DNA from: Aphelocoma coerulescens
Lineage: Eukaryota > Chordata > Aves > Passeriformes > Corvidae
DNA length: 64,000 nt
Direction of reading: 5' to 3'
Assembly (NCBI RefSeq): GCF_041296385.1
Contig: NW_027183502.1
Span: 62,001-126,000, forward strand
The position numbers and the translations under genes are program-made. Under the pieces are notes generated by a model. That model saw only the letters and a list, made by a program, of their open reading frames with translations, ran no database searches and was not told the DNA's origin. Shown here piece by piece: positions 10,758-23,765 of this stretch (position 1 is its first letter; every line of letters starts with the position of its first letter).

Positions 10758-13025
10758 GTGACGCTATGGAACCTGGTGGAACCGAGGGGCCACAGTGACA
10801 CTGTGGGGCCTTTTGGAAGCAACAGGACCCTGGTGGGAAGCCACGGGATGATTAATCCTGCACGAACCTGCTCCAGGTGGGCTCCTCTCTCCCGGCTTCC
10901 ACAGGTGCTGCTAGGATCCCACTCCGGCACTGGCTTGGCACGGGCTCACGGCTTCCTTTGGCAATGGCTCTGCTCCAGGATGGCATGCTGCAGAGAATGC
11001 AGGTAGATTTTGTGCTCACTCCTGGCATGCAGCTGGACAATAAAGCCTGATCCAGCCCCCCCTCAGCATATGTCCGGCTCTGGCATTGGGGCGGGGCAAC
11101 TTTGGGAGCAGCCCCAGCCCTGCTCCTGCTCCCGGCTGGGCACCCAGCTGCTGGGACACAGGTGTGTCCTGATGCCACCGTCTACTCCTTTGAGAAGGGG
11201 AGGACAGAGTGCATCAGGGAGTTTGGTGTGGCTTACATGCGGCAAGGAGAAGGTGCAGCCCCAAACTGGCTTTCACTTCTAGAACCTTTTGCTATTGCGG
11301 GAGCAGCTGCTGGAGCTTTTCAACCGAGCTGCAAGAGTGAAAAGTGTGATGGCATGTCTATCTGAGAAGGAAGGTTCGGTGCCGCAGCCTGTTGTGCACA
11401 ATTTATATGCTGATAAGAGAAGGGGGTGCTTTTGGAACGTTTTCCTTCCTGACACTTCTGTCTCTGTGAGCTTTAGCTGCTTGGACTCAGGGATACCGAA
11501 GGTATGTGAAAGTGACTGGGATGCGAGAATCATGTTGCACAGGGAACAGGGAAGGTCAGCAAATGTTTCCTGTCCTGGCACATCTCTCAGTCTGAACTGC
11601 AGCTGCAGATGCTTCACTTCCGCCAAGGACTCTGCCACCTTGAGAGAAGGATGCGCTCTATGGAGTTGAGAAAGAAAGTGCGTCTCACTAGCTTCTTTCC
11701 TCTACTTCATAGACAGCAAAGGGGCTATGAAAGGCAGCACTGGCTTTTTGTTCTAGGACTTCTTCTTTACAAGCAGCTGCTGGATGTTTGGAAGGGGGTT
11801 TGGGATATGCAAAAATGAGAGGCTAAGATGGTAAGAGGGTAAGATGGAAGTCATCTGGCAAAAGCAGAGCTCACAAAAGGGCCAGCTGAGAAAGCTCTTG
11901 CTGCCTACAACTTCAACTGCACCCCTCAAAGCAGCAGCACACACGCTGCTCTCGGCACTTTCCTTCTCAGCTCTACGCACCATCCTAAGCCTTGCCTCTC
12001 CCACACTCAGGATCCAAAGACAACGGCACCAGGGACTGCTCACACACTAAAGGCACCAGGACAAAAGGCTCACCAGCTTGGCCTTTGCATTCCCGCTGAC
12101 AGCTCCACAGCTTGAACCCAGAGAACTGCCTGCTGCCAACAGCCTTTCCAATCACTCTGAGCACCTCATGACAAGGAGTGTGGGGAATGAATCTCCAGCA
12201 GCCTCCTGCCCCAGGCTGTCCCCCGGGAGCAGCCCTGCTCCAGGCCGTGACTGCCACCTGCACAGCCAAAGGACCCAGAGCCGGTGTTACACACCACGGC
12301 TGTGCCTGGCACAGAGACACCAGTGGCCACACAAGTGGCCATGGCACTGTCCACACACAGTCCCTGCTGCTGCTCCCCCAGCCGCTGGCACCAACTCCCA
12401 GCCACCCACTCCTAAAGCTACGGGGCCCACTGGGACACTGCGGGGGCTCGTGGAAGCCAGCGGCCATTGTGACACAGCGGGGCTGCACAGAGCCCACGGT
12501 GCTTTGTGACCCGTGGCTCCCAGGAGAGCCTTTGTGATGCTGGGGAACTACAAGGAAGCCTGGCTCCTCTGTGACACCACCACAGAAGCTCAGGGGAGCC
12601 CTGGAGACCGTGGTGATGCTATGGAACCTGATGCAACCCTGCCTCCACTGTGACACCACAGAAGCTCAGGGAGCCCTGGAGACTGTGGTGATGCTATGGA
12701 ACCTGATGCAACCCTGCCTCCACTGTGACACCACAGAACCTCTGGGAGCCCTGGAGACCGTGCTGATGCTATGGAACCTGATGCAACCCTGCCTCCACTG
12801 TGACACCACAGAAGCTCAGGGAGCCCTGGAGACTGTGGTGATGCTATGGAACCTGATGCAACCCTGCCTCCACTGTGACACCACAGAACCTCTGGGAGCC
12901 CTGGAGACCGTGCTGATGCTATGGAACCTGATGCAACCCTGCCTCCACTGTGACACCACAGAAGCTCGGGGAGCTCTGCAGACCGTGGGGATGCTGGCGA
13001 AGCTGACGGAACCCTGGGCACCACA
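10758..13025 (+). repeat. Monomer 6, 2268 bp, independently expanded five-copy class
   Basis: Core array at 12585-12960 with five copies, but the body keeps T at +1661 like three-copy monomers. The 75-mers are the ordinary three-copy set with the A-B pair (gaagctcagg... then gaacctctgg...) present twice. This is the only five-copy monomer of this type in the window. Confidence 0.97.
12585..12960 (+). repeat. 75-bp minisatellite, five copies by A-B pair duplication (monomer 6)
   Basis: The copies read first-A-B-A-B, each identical in type to those of three-copy monomers. There is no gctattgaac and no cctcctctg variant, unlike all other five-copy arrays. The simplest explanation is a recent duplication of one 150-bp pair. 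Confidence 0.93.
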
Positions 13026-15143
13026 GTGACGCTATGGAACCTGGTGGAACCGAGGGGCCACAGTGACACTGTGGGGCCTTTTGGAAGCAACAGGACCCTG
13101 GTGGGAAGCCACGGGATGATTAATCCTGCACGAACCTGCTCCAGGTGGGCTCCTCTCTCCCGGCTTCCACAGGTGCTGCTAGGATCCCACTCCGGCACTG
13201 GCTTGGCACGGGGTCACGGCTTCCTTTGGCAATGGCTCTGCTCCAGGATGGCATGCTGCAGAGAATGCAGGTAGATTTTGTGCTCAATCCTGGCATGCAG
13301 CTGGACAATAAAGCCTGATCCAGCCCCCCCTCAGCATATGTCCGGCTCTGGCATTGGGGCGGGGCAACTTTGGGAGCAGCCCCAGCCCTGCTCCTGCTCC
13401 CGGCTGGGCACCCAGCTGCTGGGACACAGGTGTGTCCTGATGCCACCGTCTACTCCTTTGAGAAGGGGAGGACAGAGTGCATCAGGGAGTTTGGTGTGGC
13501 TTACATGCGGCAAGGAGAAGGTGCAGCCCCAAACTGGCTTTCACTTCTAGAACCTTTTGCTATTGCGGGAGCAGCTGCTGGAGCTTTTCAACCGAGCTGC
13601 AAGAGTGAAAAGTGTGATGGCATGTCTATCTGAGAAGGAAGGTTCGGTGCCGCAGCCTGTTGTGCACAATTTATATGCTGATAAGAGAAGGGGGTGCTTT
13701 TGGAACGTTTTCCTTCCTGACACTTCTGTCTCTGTGAGCTTTAGCTGCTTGGACTCAGGGATACCGAAGGTATGTGAAAGTGACTGGGATGCGAGAATCA
13801 TGTTGCACAGGGAACAGGGAAGGTCAGCAAATGTTTCCTGTCCTGGCACATCTCTCAGTCTGAACTGCAGCTGCAGATGCTTCACTTCCGCCAAGGACTC
13901 TGCCACCTTGAGAGAAGGATGCGCTCTATGGAGTTGAGAAAGAAAGTGCGTCTCACTAGCTTCTTTCCTCTACTTCATAGACAGCAAAGGGGCTATGAAA
14001 GGCAGCACTGGCTTTTTGTTCTAGGACTTCTTCTTTACAAGCAGCTGCTGGATGTTTGGAAGGGGGTTTGGGATATGCAAAAATGAGAGGCTAAGATGGT
14101 AAGAGGGTAAGATGGAAGTCATCTGGCAAAAGCAGAGCTCACAAAAGGGCCAGCTGAGAAAGCTCTTGCTGCCTACAACTTCAACTGCACCCCTCAAAGC
14201 AGCAGCACACACGCTGCTCTCAGCACTTTCCTTCTCAGCTCTACGCACCATCCTAAGCCTTGCCTCTCCCACACTCAGGATCCAAAGACAACGGCACCAG
14301 GGACTGCTCACACACTAAAGGCACCAGGACAAAAGGCTCACCAGCTTGGCCTTTGCATTCCCGCTGACAGCTCCACAGCTTGAACCCAGAGAACTGCCTG
14401 CTGCCAACAGCCTTTCCAATCACTCTGAGCACCTCATGACAAGGAGTGTGGGGAATGAATCTCCAGCAGCCTCCTGCCCCAGGCTGTCCCCCGGGAGCAG
14501 CCCTGCTCCAGGCCGTGACTGCCACCTGCACAGCCAAAGGACCCAGAGCCGGTGTTACACACCACGGCTGTGCCTGGCACAGAGACACCAGTGGCCACAC
14601 AAGTGGCCATGGCACTGTCCACACACAGTCCCTGCTGCTGCTCCCCCAGCCGCTGGCACCAACTCCCAGCCACCCACTCCTAAAGCTACGGGGCCCACTG
14701 GGACACTGCGGGGGCTCGTGGAAGCCAGCGGCCATTGTGACACAGCGGGGCTGCACAGAGCCCACGGTGCTTTGTGACCCGTGGCTCCCAGGAGAGCCTT
14801 TGTGATGCTGGGGAACTACAAGGAAGCCTGGCTCCTCTGTGACACCACCACAGAAGCTCAGGGGAGCCCTGGAGACCGTGGTGATGCTATGGAACCTGAT
14901 GCAACCCTGCCTCCACTGTGACACCACAGAAGCTCAGGGAGCCCTGGAGACTGTGGTGATGCTATGGAACCTGATGCAACCCTGCCTCCACTGTGACACC
15001 ACAGAACCTCTGGGAGCCCTGGAGACCGTGCTGATGCTATGGAACCTGATGCAACCCTGCCTCCACTGTGACACCACAGAAGCTCGGGGAGCTCTGCAGA
15101 CCGTGGGGATGCTGGCGAAGCTGACGGAACCCTGGGCACCACA
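13026..15143 (+). repeat. Monomer 7, 2118 bp, mosaic haplotype
   Basis: Core array at 14853-15078. It has G at +187 (13213), A at +261 and A at +1196 (14222) like monomers 4, 11 and 13. At +677, however, it has G like the majority, so one marker has been swapped inside an otherwise intact haplotype. Confidence 0.97.
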
Positions 15144-17261
15144 GTGACGCTATGGAACCTGGTGGAACCGAGGGGCCACAGTGACACTGTGGGGCCTTTT
15201 GGAAGCAACAGGACCCTGGTGGGAAGCCACGGGATGATTAATCCTGCACGAACCTGCTCCAGGTGGGCTCCTCTCTCCCGGCTTCCACAGGTGCTGCTAG
15301 GATCCCACTCCGGCACTGGCTTGGCACGGGCTCACGGCTTCCTTTGGCAATGGCTCTGCTCCAGGATGGCATGCTGCAGAGAATGCAGGTAGATTTTGTG
15401 CTCACTCCTGGCATGCAGCTGGACAATAAAGCCTGATCCAGCCCCCCCTCAGCATATGTCCGGCTCTGGCATTGGGGCGGGGCAACTTTGGGAGCAGCCC
15501 CAGCCCTGCTCCTGCTCCCGGCTGGGCACCCAGCTGCTGGGACACAGGTGTGTCCTGATGCCACCGTCTACTCCTTTGAGAAGGGGAGGACAGAGTGCAT
15601 CAGGGAGTTTGGTGTGGCTTACATGCGGCAAGGAGAAGGTGCAGCCCCAAACTGGCTTTCACTTCTAGAACCTTTTGCTATTGCGGGAGCAGCTGCTGGA
15701 GCTTTTCAACCGAGCTGCAAGAGTGAAAAGTGTGATGGCATGTCTATCTGAGAAGGAAGGTTCGGTGCCGCAGCCTGTTGTGCACAATTTATATGCTGAT
15801 AAGAGAAGGGGGTGCTTTTGGAACGTTTTCCTTCCTGACACTTCTGTCTCTGTGAGCTTTAGCTGCTTGGACTCAGGGATACCGAAGGTATGTGAAAGTG
15901 ACTGGGATGCGAGAATCATGTTGCACAGGGAACAGGGAAGGTCAGCAAATGTTTCCTGTCCTGGCACATCTCTCAGTCTGAACTGCAGCTGCAGATGCTT
16001 CACTTCCGCCAAGGACTCTGCCACCTTGAGAGAAGGATGCGCTCTATGGAGTTGAGAAAGAAAGTGCGTCTCACTAGCTTCTTTCCTCTACTTCATAGAC
16101 AGCAAAGGGGCTATGAAAGGCAGCACTGGCTTTTTGTTCTAGGACTTCTTCTTTACAAGCAGCTGCTGGATGTTTGGAAGGGGGTTTGGGATATGCAAAA
16201 ATGAGAGGCTAAGATGGTAAGAGGGTAAGATGGAAGTCATCTGGCAAAAGCAGAGCTCACAAAAGGGCCAGCTGAGAAAGCTCTTGCTGCCTACAACTTC
16301 AACTGCACCCCTCAAAGCAGCAGCACACACGCTGCTCTCGGCACTTTCCTTCTCAGCTCTACGCACCATCCTAAGCCTTGCCTCTCCCACACTCAGGATC
16401 CAAAGACAACGGCACCAGGGACTGCTCACACACTAAAGGCACCAGGACAAAAGGCTCACCAGCTTGGCCTTTGCATTCCCGCTGACAGCTCCACAGCTTG
16501 AACCCAGAGAACTGCCTGCTGCCAACAGCCTTTCCAATCACTCTGAGCACCTCATGACAAGGAGTGTGGGGAATGAATCTCCAGCAGCCTCCTGCCCCAG
16601 GCTGTCCCCCGGGAGCAGCCCTGCTCCAGGCCGTGACTGCCACCTGCACAGCCAAAGGACCCAGAGCCGGTGTTACACACCACGGCTGTGCCTGGCACAG
16701 AGACACCAGTGGCCACACAAGTGGCCATGGCACTGTCCACACACAGTCCCTGCTGCTGCTCCCCCAGCCGCTGGCACCAACTCCCAGCCACCCACTCCTA
16801 AAGCTACGGGGCCCACTGGGACACTGCGGGGGCTCGTGGAAGCCAGCGGCCATTGTGACACAGCGGGGCTGCACAGAGCCCACGGTGCTTTGTGACCCGT
16901 GGCTCCCAGGAGAGCCTTTGTGATGCTGGGGAACTACAAGGAAGCCTGGCTCCTCTGTGACACCACCACAGAAGCTCAGGGGAGCCCTGGAGACCGTGGT
17001 GATGCTATGGAACCTGATGCAACCCTGCCTCCACTGTGACACCACAGAAGCTCAGGGAGCCCTGGAGACTGTGGTGATGCTATGGAACCTGATGCAACCC
17101 TGCCTCCACTGTGACACCACAGAACCTCTGGGAGCCCTGGAGACCGTGCTGATGCTATGGAACCTGATGCAACCCTGCCTCCACTGTGACACCACAGAAG
17201 CTCGGGGAGCTCTGCAGACCGTGGGGATGCTGGCGAAGCTGACGGAACCCTGGGCACCACA
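15144..17261 (+). repeat. Monomer 8, 2118 bp, three-copy class
   Basis: Core array at 16971-17196. Same marker set as monomer 5. I saw no private variant. Confidence 0.97.
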
Positions 17262-19379
17262 GTGACGCTATGGAACCTGGTGGAACCGAGGGGCCACAGT
17301 GACACTGTGGGGCCTTTTGGAAGCAACAGGACCCTGGTGGGAAGCCACGGGATGATTAATCCTGCACGAACCTGCTCCAGGTGGGCTCCTCTCTCCCGGC
17401 TTCCACAGGTGCTGCTAGGATCCCACTCCGGCACTGGCTTGGCACGGGCTCACGGCTTCCTTTGGCAATGGCTCTGCTCCAGGATGGCATGCTGCAGAGA
17501 ATGCAGGTAGATTTTGTGCTCACTCCTGGCATGCAGCTGGACAATAAAGCCTGATCCAGCCCCCCCTCAGCATATGTCCGGCTCTGGCATTGGGGCGGGG
17601 CAACTTTGGGAGCAGCCCCAGCCCTGCTCCTGCTCCCGGCTGGGCACCCAGCTGCTGGGACACAGGTGTGTCCTGATGCCACCGTCTACTCCTTTGAGAA
17701 GGGGAGGACAGAGTGCATCAGGGAGTTTGGTGTGGCTTACATGCGGCAAGGAGAAGGTGCAGCCCCAAACTGGCTTTCACTTCTAGAACCTTTTGCTATT
17801 GCGGGAGCAGCTGCTGGAGCTTTTCAACCGAGCTGCAAGAGTGAAAAGTGTGATGGCATGTCTATCTGAGAAGGAAGGTTCGGTGCCGCAGCCTGTTGTG
17901 CACAATTTATATGCTGATAAGAGAAGGGGGTGCTTTTGGAACGTTTTCCTTCCTGACACTTCTGTCTCTGTGAGCTTTAGCTGCTTGGACTCAGGGATAC
18001 CGAAGGTATGTGAAAGTGACTGGGATGCGAGAATCATGTTGCACAGGGAACAGGGAAGGTCAGCAAATGTTTCCTGTCCTGGCACATCTCTCAGTCTGAA
18101 CTGCAGCTGCAGATGCTTCACTTCCGCCAAGGACTCTGCCACCTTGAGAGAAGGATGCGCTCTATGGAGTTGAGAAAGAAAGTGCGTCTCACTAGCTTCT
18201 TTCCTCTACTTCATAGACAGCAAAGGGGCTATGAAAGGCAGCACTGGCTTTTTGTTCTAGGACTTCTTCTTTACAAGCAGCTGCTGGATGTTTGGAAGGG
18301 GGTTTGGGATATGCAAAAATGAGAGGCTAAGATGGTAAGAGGGTAAGATGGAAGTCATCTGGCAAAAGCAGAGCTCACAAAAGGGCCAGCTGAGAAAGCT
18401 CTTGCTGCCTACAACTTCAACTGCACCCCTCAAAGCAGCAGCACACACGCTGCTCTCGGCACTTTCCTTCTCAGCTCTACGCACCATCCTAAGCCTTGCC
18501 TCTCCCACACTCAGGATCCAAAGACAACGGCACCAGGGACTGCTCACACACTAAAGGCACCAGGACAAAAGGCTCACCAGCTTGGCCTTTGCATTCCCGC
18601 TGACAGCTCCACAGCTTGAACCCAGAGAACTGCCTGCTGCCAACAGCCTTTCCAATCACTCTGAGCACCTCATGACAAGGAGTGTGGGGAATGAATCTCC
18701 AGCAGCCTCCTGCCCCAGGCTGTCCCCCGGGAGCAGCCCTGCTCCAGGCCGTGACTGCCACCTGCACAGCCAAAGGACCCAGAGCCGGTGTTACACACCA
18801 CGGCTGTGCCTGGCACAGAGACACCAGTGGCCACACAAGTGGCCATGGCACTGTCCACACACAGTCCCTGCTGCTGCTCCCCCAGCCGCTGGCACCAACT
18901 CCCAGCCACCCACTCCTAAAGCTACGGGGCCCACTGGGACACTGCGGGGGCTCGTGGAAGCCAGCGGCCATTGTGACACAGCGGGGCTGCACAGAGCCCA
19001 CGGTGCTTTGTGACCCGTGGCTCCCAGGAGAGCCTTTGTGATGCTGGGGAACTACAAGGAAGCCTGGCTCCTCTGTGACACCACCACAGAAGCTCAGGGG
19101 AGCCCTGGAGACCGTGGTGATGCTATGGAACCTGATGCAACCCTGCCTCCACTGTGACACCACAGAAGCTCAGGGAGCCCTGGAGACTGTGGTGATGCTA
19201 TGGAACCTGATGCAACCCTGCCTCCACTGTGACACCACAGAACCTCTGGGAGCCCTGGAGACCGTGCTGATGCTATGGAACCTGATGCAACCCTGCCTCC
19301 ACTGTGACACCACAGAAGCTCGGGGAGCTCTGCAGACCGTGGGGATGCTGGCGAAGCTGACAGAACCCTGGGCACCACA
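17262..19379 (+). repeat. Monomer 9, 2118 bp, three-copy class
   Basis: Core array at 19089-19314. Private substitution G to A at 19362 (gctgacgga to gctgacaga), a CpG to CpA change in the decayed 75-mer after the core array. Confidence 0.97.
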
Positions 19380-21647
19380 GTGACGCTATGGAACCTGGTG
19401 GAACCGAGGGGCCACAGTGACACTGTGGGGCCTTTTGGAAGCAACAGGACCCTGGTGGGAAGCCACGGGATGATTAATCCTGCACGAACCTGCTCCAGGT
19501 GGGCTCCTCTCTCCCGGCTTCCACAGGTGCTGCTAGGATCCCACTCCGGCACTGGCTTGGCACGGGCTCACGGCTTCCTTTGGCAATGGCTCTGCTCCAG
19601 GATGGCATGCTGCAGAGAATGCAGGTAGATTTTGTGCTCACTCCTGGCATGCAGCTGGACAATAAAGCCTGATCCAGCCCCCCCTCAGCATATGTCCGGC
19701 TCTGGCATTGGGGCGGGGCAACTTTGGGAGCAGCCCCAGCCCTGCTCCTGCTCCCGGCTGGGCACCCAGCTGCTGGGACACAGGTGTGTCCTGATGCCAC
19801 CGTCTACTCCTTTGAGAAGGGGAGGACAGAGTGCATCAGGGAGTTTGGTGTGGCTTACATGCGGCAAGGAGAAGGTGCAGCCCCAAACTGGCTTTCACTT
19901 CTAGAACCTTTTGCTATTGCGGGAGCAGCTGCTGGAGCTTTTCAACCGAGCTGCAAGAGTGAAAAGTGTGATGGCATGTCTATCTGAGAAGGAAGGTTCG
20001 GTGCCGCAGCCTGTTGTGCACAATTTATATGCTGATAAGAGAAGGGGGTGCTTTTGGAACGTTTTCCTTCCTGACACTTCTGTCTCTGTGAGCTTTAGCT
20101 GCTTGGACTCAGGGATACCGAAGGTATGTGAAAGTGACTGGGATGCGAGAATCATGTTGCACAGGGAACAGGGAAGGTCAGCAAATGTTTCCTGTCCTGG
20201 CACATCTCTCAGTCTGAACTGCAGCTGCAGATGCTTCACTTCCGCCAAGGACTCTGCCACCTTGAGAGAAGGATGCGCTCTATGGAGTTGAGAAAGAAAG
20301 TGCGTCTCACTAGCTTCTTTCCTCTACTTCATAGACAGCAAAGGGGCTATGAAAGGCAGCACTGGCTTTTTGTTCTAGGACTTCTTCTTTACAAGCAGCT
20401 GCTGGATGTTTGGAAGGGGGTTTGGGATATGCAAAAATGAGAGGCTAAGATGGTAAGAGGGTAAGATGGAAGTCATCTGGCAAAAGCAGAGCTCACAAAA
20501 GGGCCAGCTGAGAAAGCTCTTGCTGCCTACAACTTCAACTGCACCCCTCAAAGCAGCAGCACACACGCTGCTCTCGGCACTTTCCTTCTCAGCTCTACGC
20601 ACCATCCTAAGCCTTGCCTCTCCCACACTCAGGATCCAAAGACAACGGCACCAGGGACTGCTCACACACTAAAGGCACCAGGACAAAAGGCTCACCAGCT
20701 TGGCCTTTGCATTCCCGCTGACAGCTCCACAGCTTGAACCCAGAGAACTGCCTGCTGCCAACAGCCTTTCCAATCACTCTGAGCACCTCATGACAAGGAG
20801 TGTGGGGAATGAATCTCCAGCAGCCTCCTGCCCCAGGCTGTCCCCCGGGAGCAGCCCTGCTCCAGGCCGTGACTGCCACCTGCACAGCCAAAGGACCCAG
20901 AGCCGGTGTTACACACCACGGCTGTGCCTGGCACAGAGACACCAGTGGCCACACAAGTGGCCATGGCACTGTCCACACACAGTCCCTGCTGCTGCTCCCC
21001 CAGCCGCTGGCACCAACTCCCAGCCACCCACTCCTAAAGCCACGGGGCCCACTGGGACACTGCGGGGGCTCGTGGAAGCCAGCGGCCATTGTGACACAGC
21101 GGGGCTGCACAGAGCCCACGGTGCTTTGTGACCCGTGGCTCCCAGGAGAGCCTTTGTGATGCTGGGGAACTACAAGGAAGCCTGGCTCCTCTGTGACACC
21201 ACCACAGAAGCTCAGGGGAGCCCTGGAGACTGTGCTGATGCTATTGAACCTGATGCAACCCTGCCTCCACTGTGACACCACAGAAGCTCTTGGAGCCCTG
21301 GAGACCGTGGTGATGCTATGGAACCTGATGCAACCCTGCCTCCTCTGTGACACCACAGAACCTCTGGGAGCCCTGGAGACCGTGCTGATGCTATGGAACC
21401 TGATGCAACCCTGCCTCCACTGTGACACCACAGAAGCTCAGGGAGCCCTGGAGACTGTGGTGATGCTATGGAACCTGATGCAACCCTGCCTCCACTGTGA
21501 CACCACAGAACCTCTGGGAGCCCTGGAGACCGTGCTGATGCTATGGAACCTGATGCAACCCTGCCTCCACTGTGACACCACAGAAGCTCGGGGAGCTCTG
21601 CAGACCGTGGGGATGCTGGCGAAGCTGACGGAACCCTGGGCACCACA
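19380..21647 (+). repeat. Monomer 10, 2268 bp, five-copy class (type P1)
   Basis: Core array at 21207-21582, with the same five 75-mer variants in the same order as monomers 3 and 12. Carries C at +1661. Together with monomer 11 it repeats the monomer 3-4 dimer. Confidence 0.97.
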
Positions 21648-23765
21648 GTGACGCTATGGAACCTGGTGGAACCGAGGGGCCACAGTGACACTGTGGGGCC
21701 TTTTGGAAGCAACAGGACCCTGGTGGGAAGCCACGGGATGATTAATCCTGCACGAACCTGCTCCAGGTGGGCTCCTCTCTCCCGGCTTCCACAGGTGCTG
21801 CTAGGATCCCACTCCGGCACTGGCTTGGCACGGGGTCACGGCTTCCTTTGGCAATGGCTCTGCTCCAGGATGGCATGCTGCAGAGAATGCAGGTAGATTT
21901 TGTGCTCAATCCTGGCATGCAGCTGGACAATAAAGCCTGATCCAGCCCCCCCTCAGCATATGTCCGGCTCTGGCATTGGGGCGGGGCAACTTTGGGAGCA
22001 GCCCCAGCCCTGCTCCTGCTCCCGGCTGGGCACCCAGCTGCTGGGACACAGGTGTGTCCTGATGCCACCGTCTACTCCTTTGAGAAGGGGAGGACAGAGT
22101 GCATCAGGGAGTTTGGTGTGGCTTACATGCGGCAAGGAGAAGGTGCAGCCCCAAACTGGCTTTCACTTCTAGAACCTTTTGCTATTGCGGGAGCAGCTGC
22201 TGGAGCTTTTCAACCGAGCTGCAAGAGTGAAAAGTGTGATGGCATGTCTATCTGAGAAGGAAGGTTCGGTGCCGCAGCCTGTTGTGCACAATTTATATGC
22301 TGATAAGAGAAGGGGGTGCTTTTGCAACGTTTTCCTTCCTGACACTTCTGTCTCTGTGAGCTTTAGCTGCTTGGACTCAGGGATACCGAAGGTATGTGAA
22401 AGTGACTGGGATGCGAGAATCATGTTGCACAGGGAACAGGGAAGGTCAGCAAATGTTTCCTGTCCTGGCACATCTCTCAGTCTGAACTGCAGCTGCAGAT
22501 GCTTCACTTCCGCCAAGGACTCTGCCACCTTGAGAGAAGGATGCGCTCTATGGAGTTGAGAAAGAAAGTGCGTCTCACTAGCTTCTTTCCTCTACTTCAT
22601 AGACAGCAAAGGGGCTATGAAAGGCAGCACTGGCTTTTTGTTCTAGGACTTCTTCTTTACAAGCAGCTGCTGGATGTTTGGAAGGGGGTTTGGGATATGC
22701 AAAAATGAGAGGCTAAGATGGTAAGAGGGTAAGATGGAAGTCATCTGGCAAAAGCAGAGCTCACAAAAGGGCCAGCTGAGAAAGCTCTTGCTGCCTACAA
22801 CTTCAACTGCACCCCTCAAAGCAGCAGCACACACGCTGCTCTCAGCACTTTCCTTCTCAGCTCTACGCACCATCCTAAGCCTTGCCTCTCCCACACTCAG
22901 GATCCAAAGACAACGGCACCAGGGACTGCTCACACACTAAAGGCACCAGGACAAAAGGCTCACCAGCTTGGCCTTTGCATTCCCGCTGACAGCTCCACAG
23001 CTTGAACCCAGAGAACTGCCTGCTGCCAACAGCCTTTCCAATCACTCTGAGCACCTCATGACAAGGAGTGTGGGGAATGAATCTCCAGCAGCCTCCTGCC
23101 CCAGGCTGTCCCCCGGGAGCAGCCCTGCTCCAGGCCGTGACTGCCACCTGCACAGCCAAAGGACCCAGAGCCGGTGTTACACACCACGGCTGTGCCTGGC
23201 ACAGAGACACCAGTGGCCACACAAGTGGCCATGGCACTGTCCACACACAGTCCCTGCTGCTGCTCCCCCAGCCGCTGGCACCAACTCCCAGCCACCCACT
23301 CCTAAAGCTACGGGGCCCACTGGGACACTGCGGGGGCTCGTGGAAGCCAGCGGCCATTGTGACACAGCGGGGCTGCACAGAGCCCACGGTGCTTTGTGAC
23401 CCGTGGCTCCCAGGAGAGCCTTTGTGATGCTGGGGAACTACAAGGAAGCCTGGCTCCTCTGTGACACCACCACAGAAGCTCAGGGGAGCCCTGGAGACCG
23501 TGGTGATGCTATGGAACCTGATGCAACCCTGCCTCCACTGTGACACCACAGAAGCTCAGGGAGCCCTGGAGACTGTGGTGATGCTATGGAACCTGATGCA
23601 ACCCTGCCTCCACTGTGACACCACAGAACCTCTGGGAGCCCTGGAGACCGTGCTGATGCTATGGAACCTGATGCAACCCTGCCTCCACTGTGACACCACA
23701 GAAGCTCGGGGAGCTCTGCAGACCGTGGGGATGCTGGCGAAGCTGACGGAACCCTGGGCACCACA
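21648..23765 (+). repeat. Monomer 11, 2118 bp, three-copy class, G/A haplotype
   Basis: Core array at 23475-23700. G at +187 (21835), A at +261, C at +677 and A at +1196 (22844), the same haplotype as monomers 4 and 13. Confidence 0.97.

Larger units (their letters stand above)
19380..23765 (+). repeat. Higher-order dimer copy 2 (4386 bp)
   Basis: Monomers 10-11 have the same order, lengths and diagnostic bases as 4254-8639. Copy 3 follows directly, so these two dimers form a local tandem. Confidence 0.8.
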
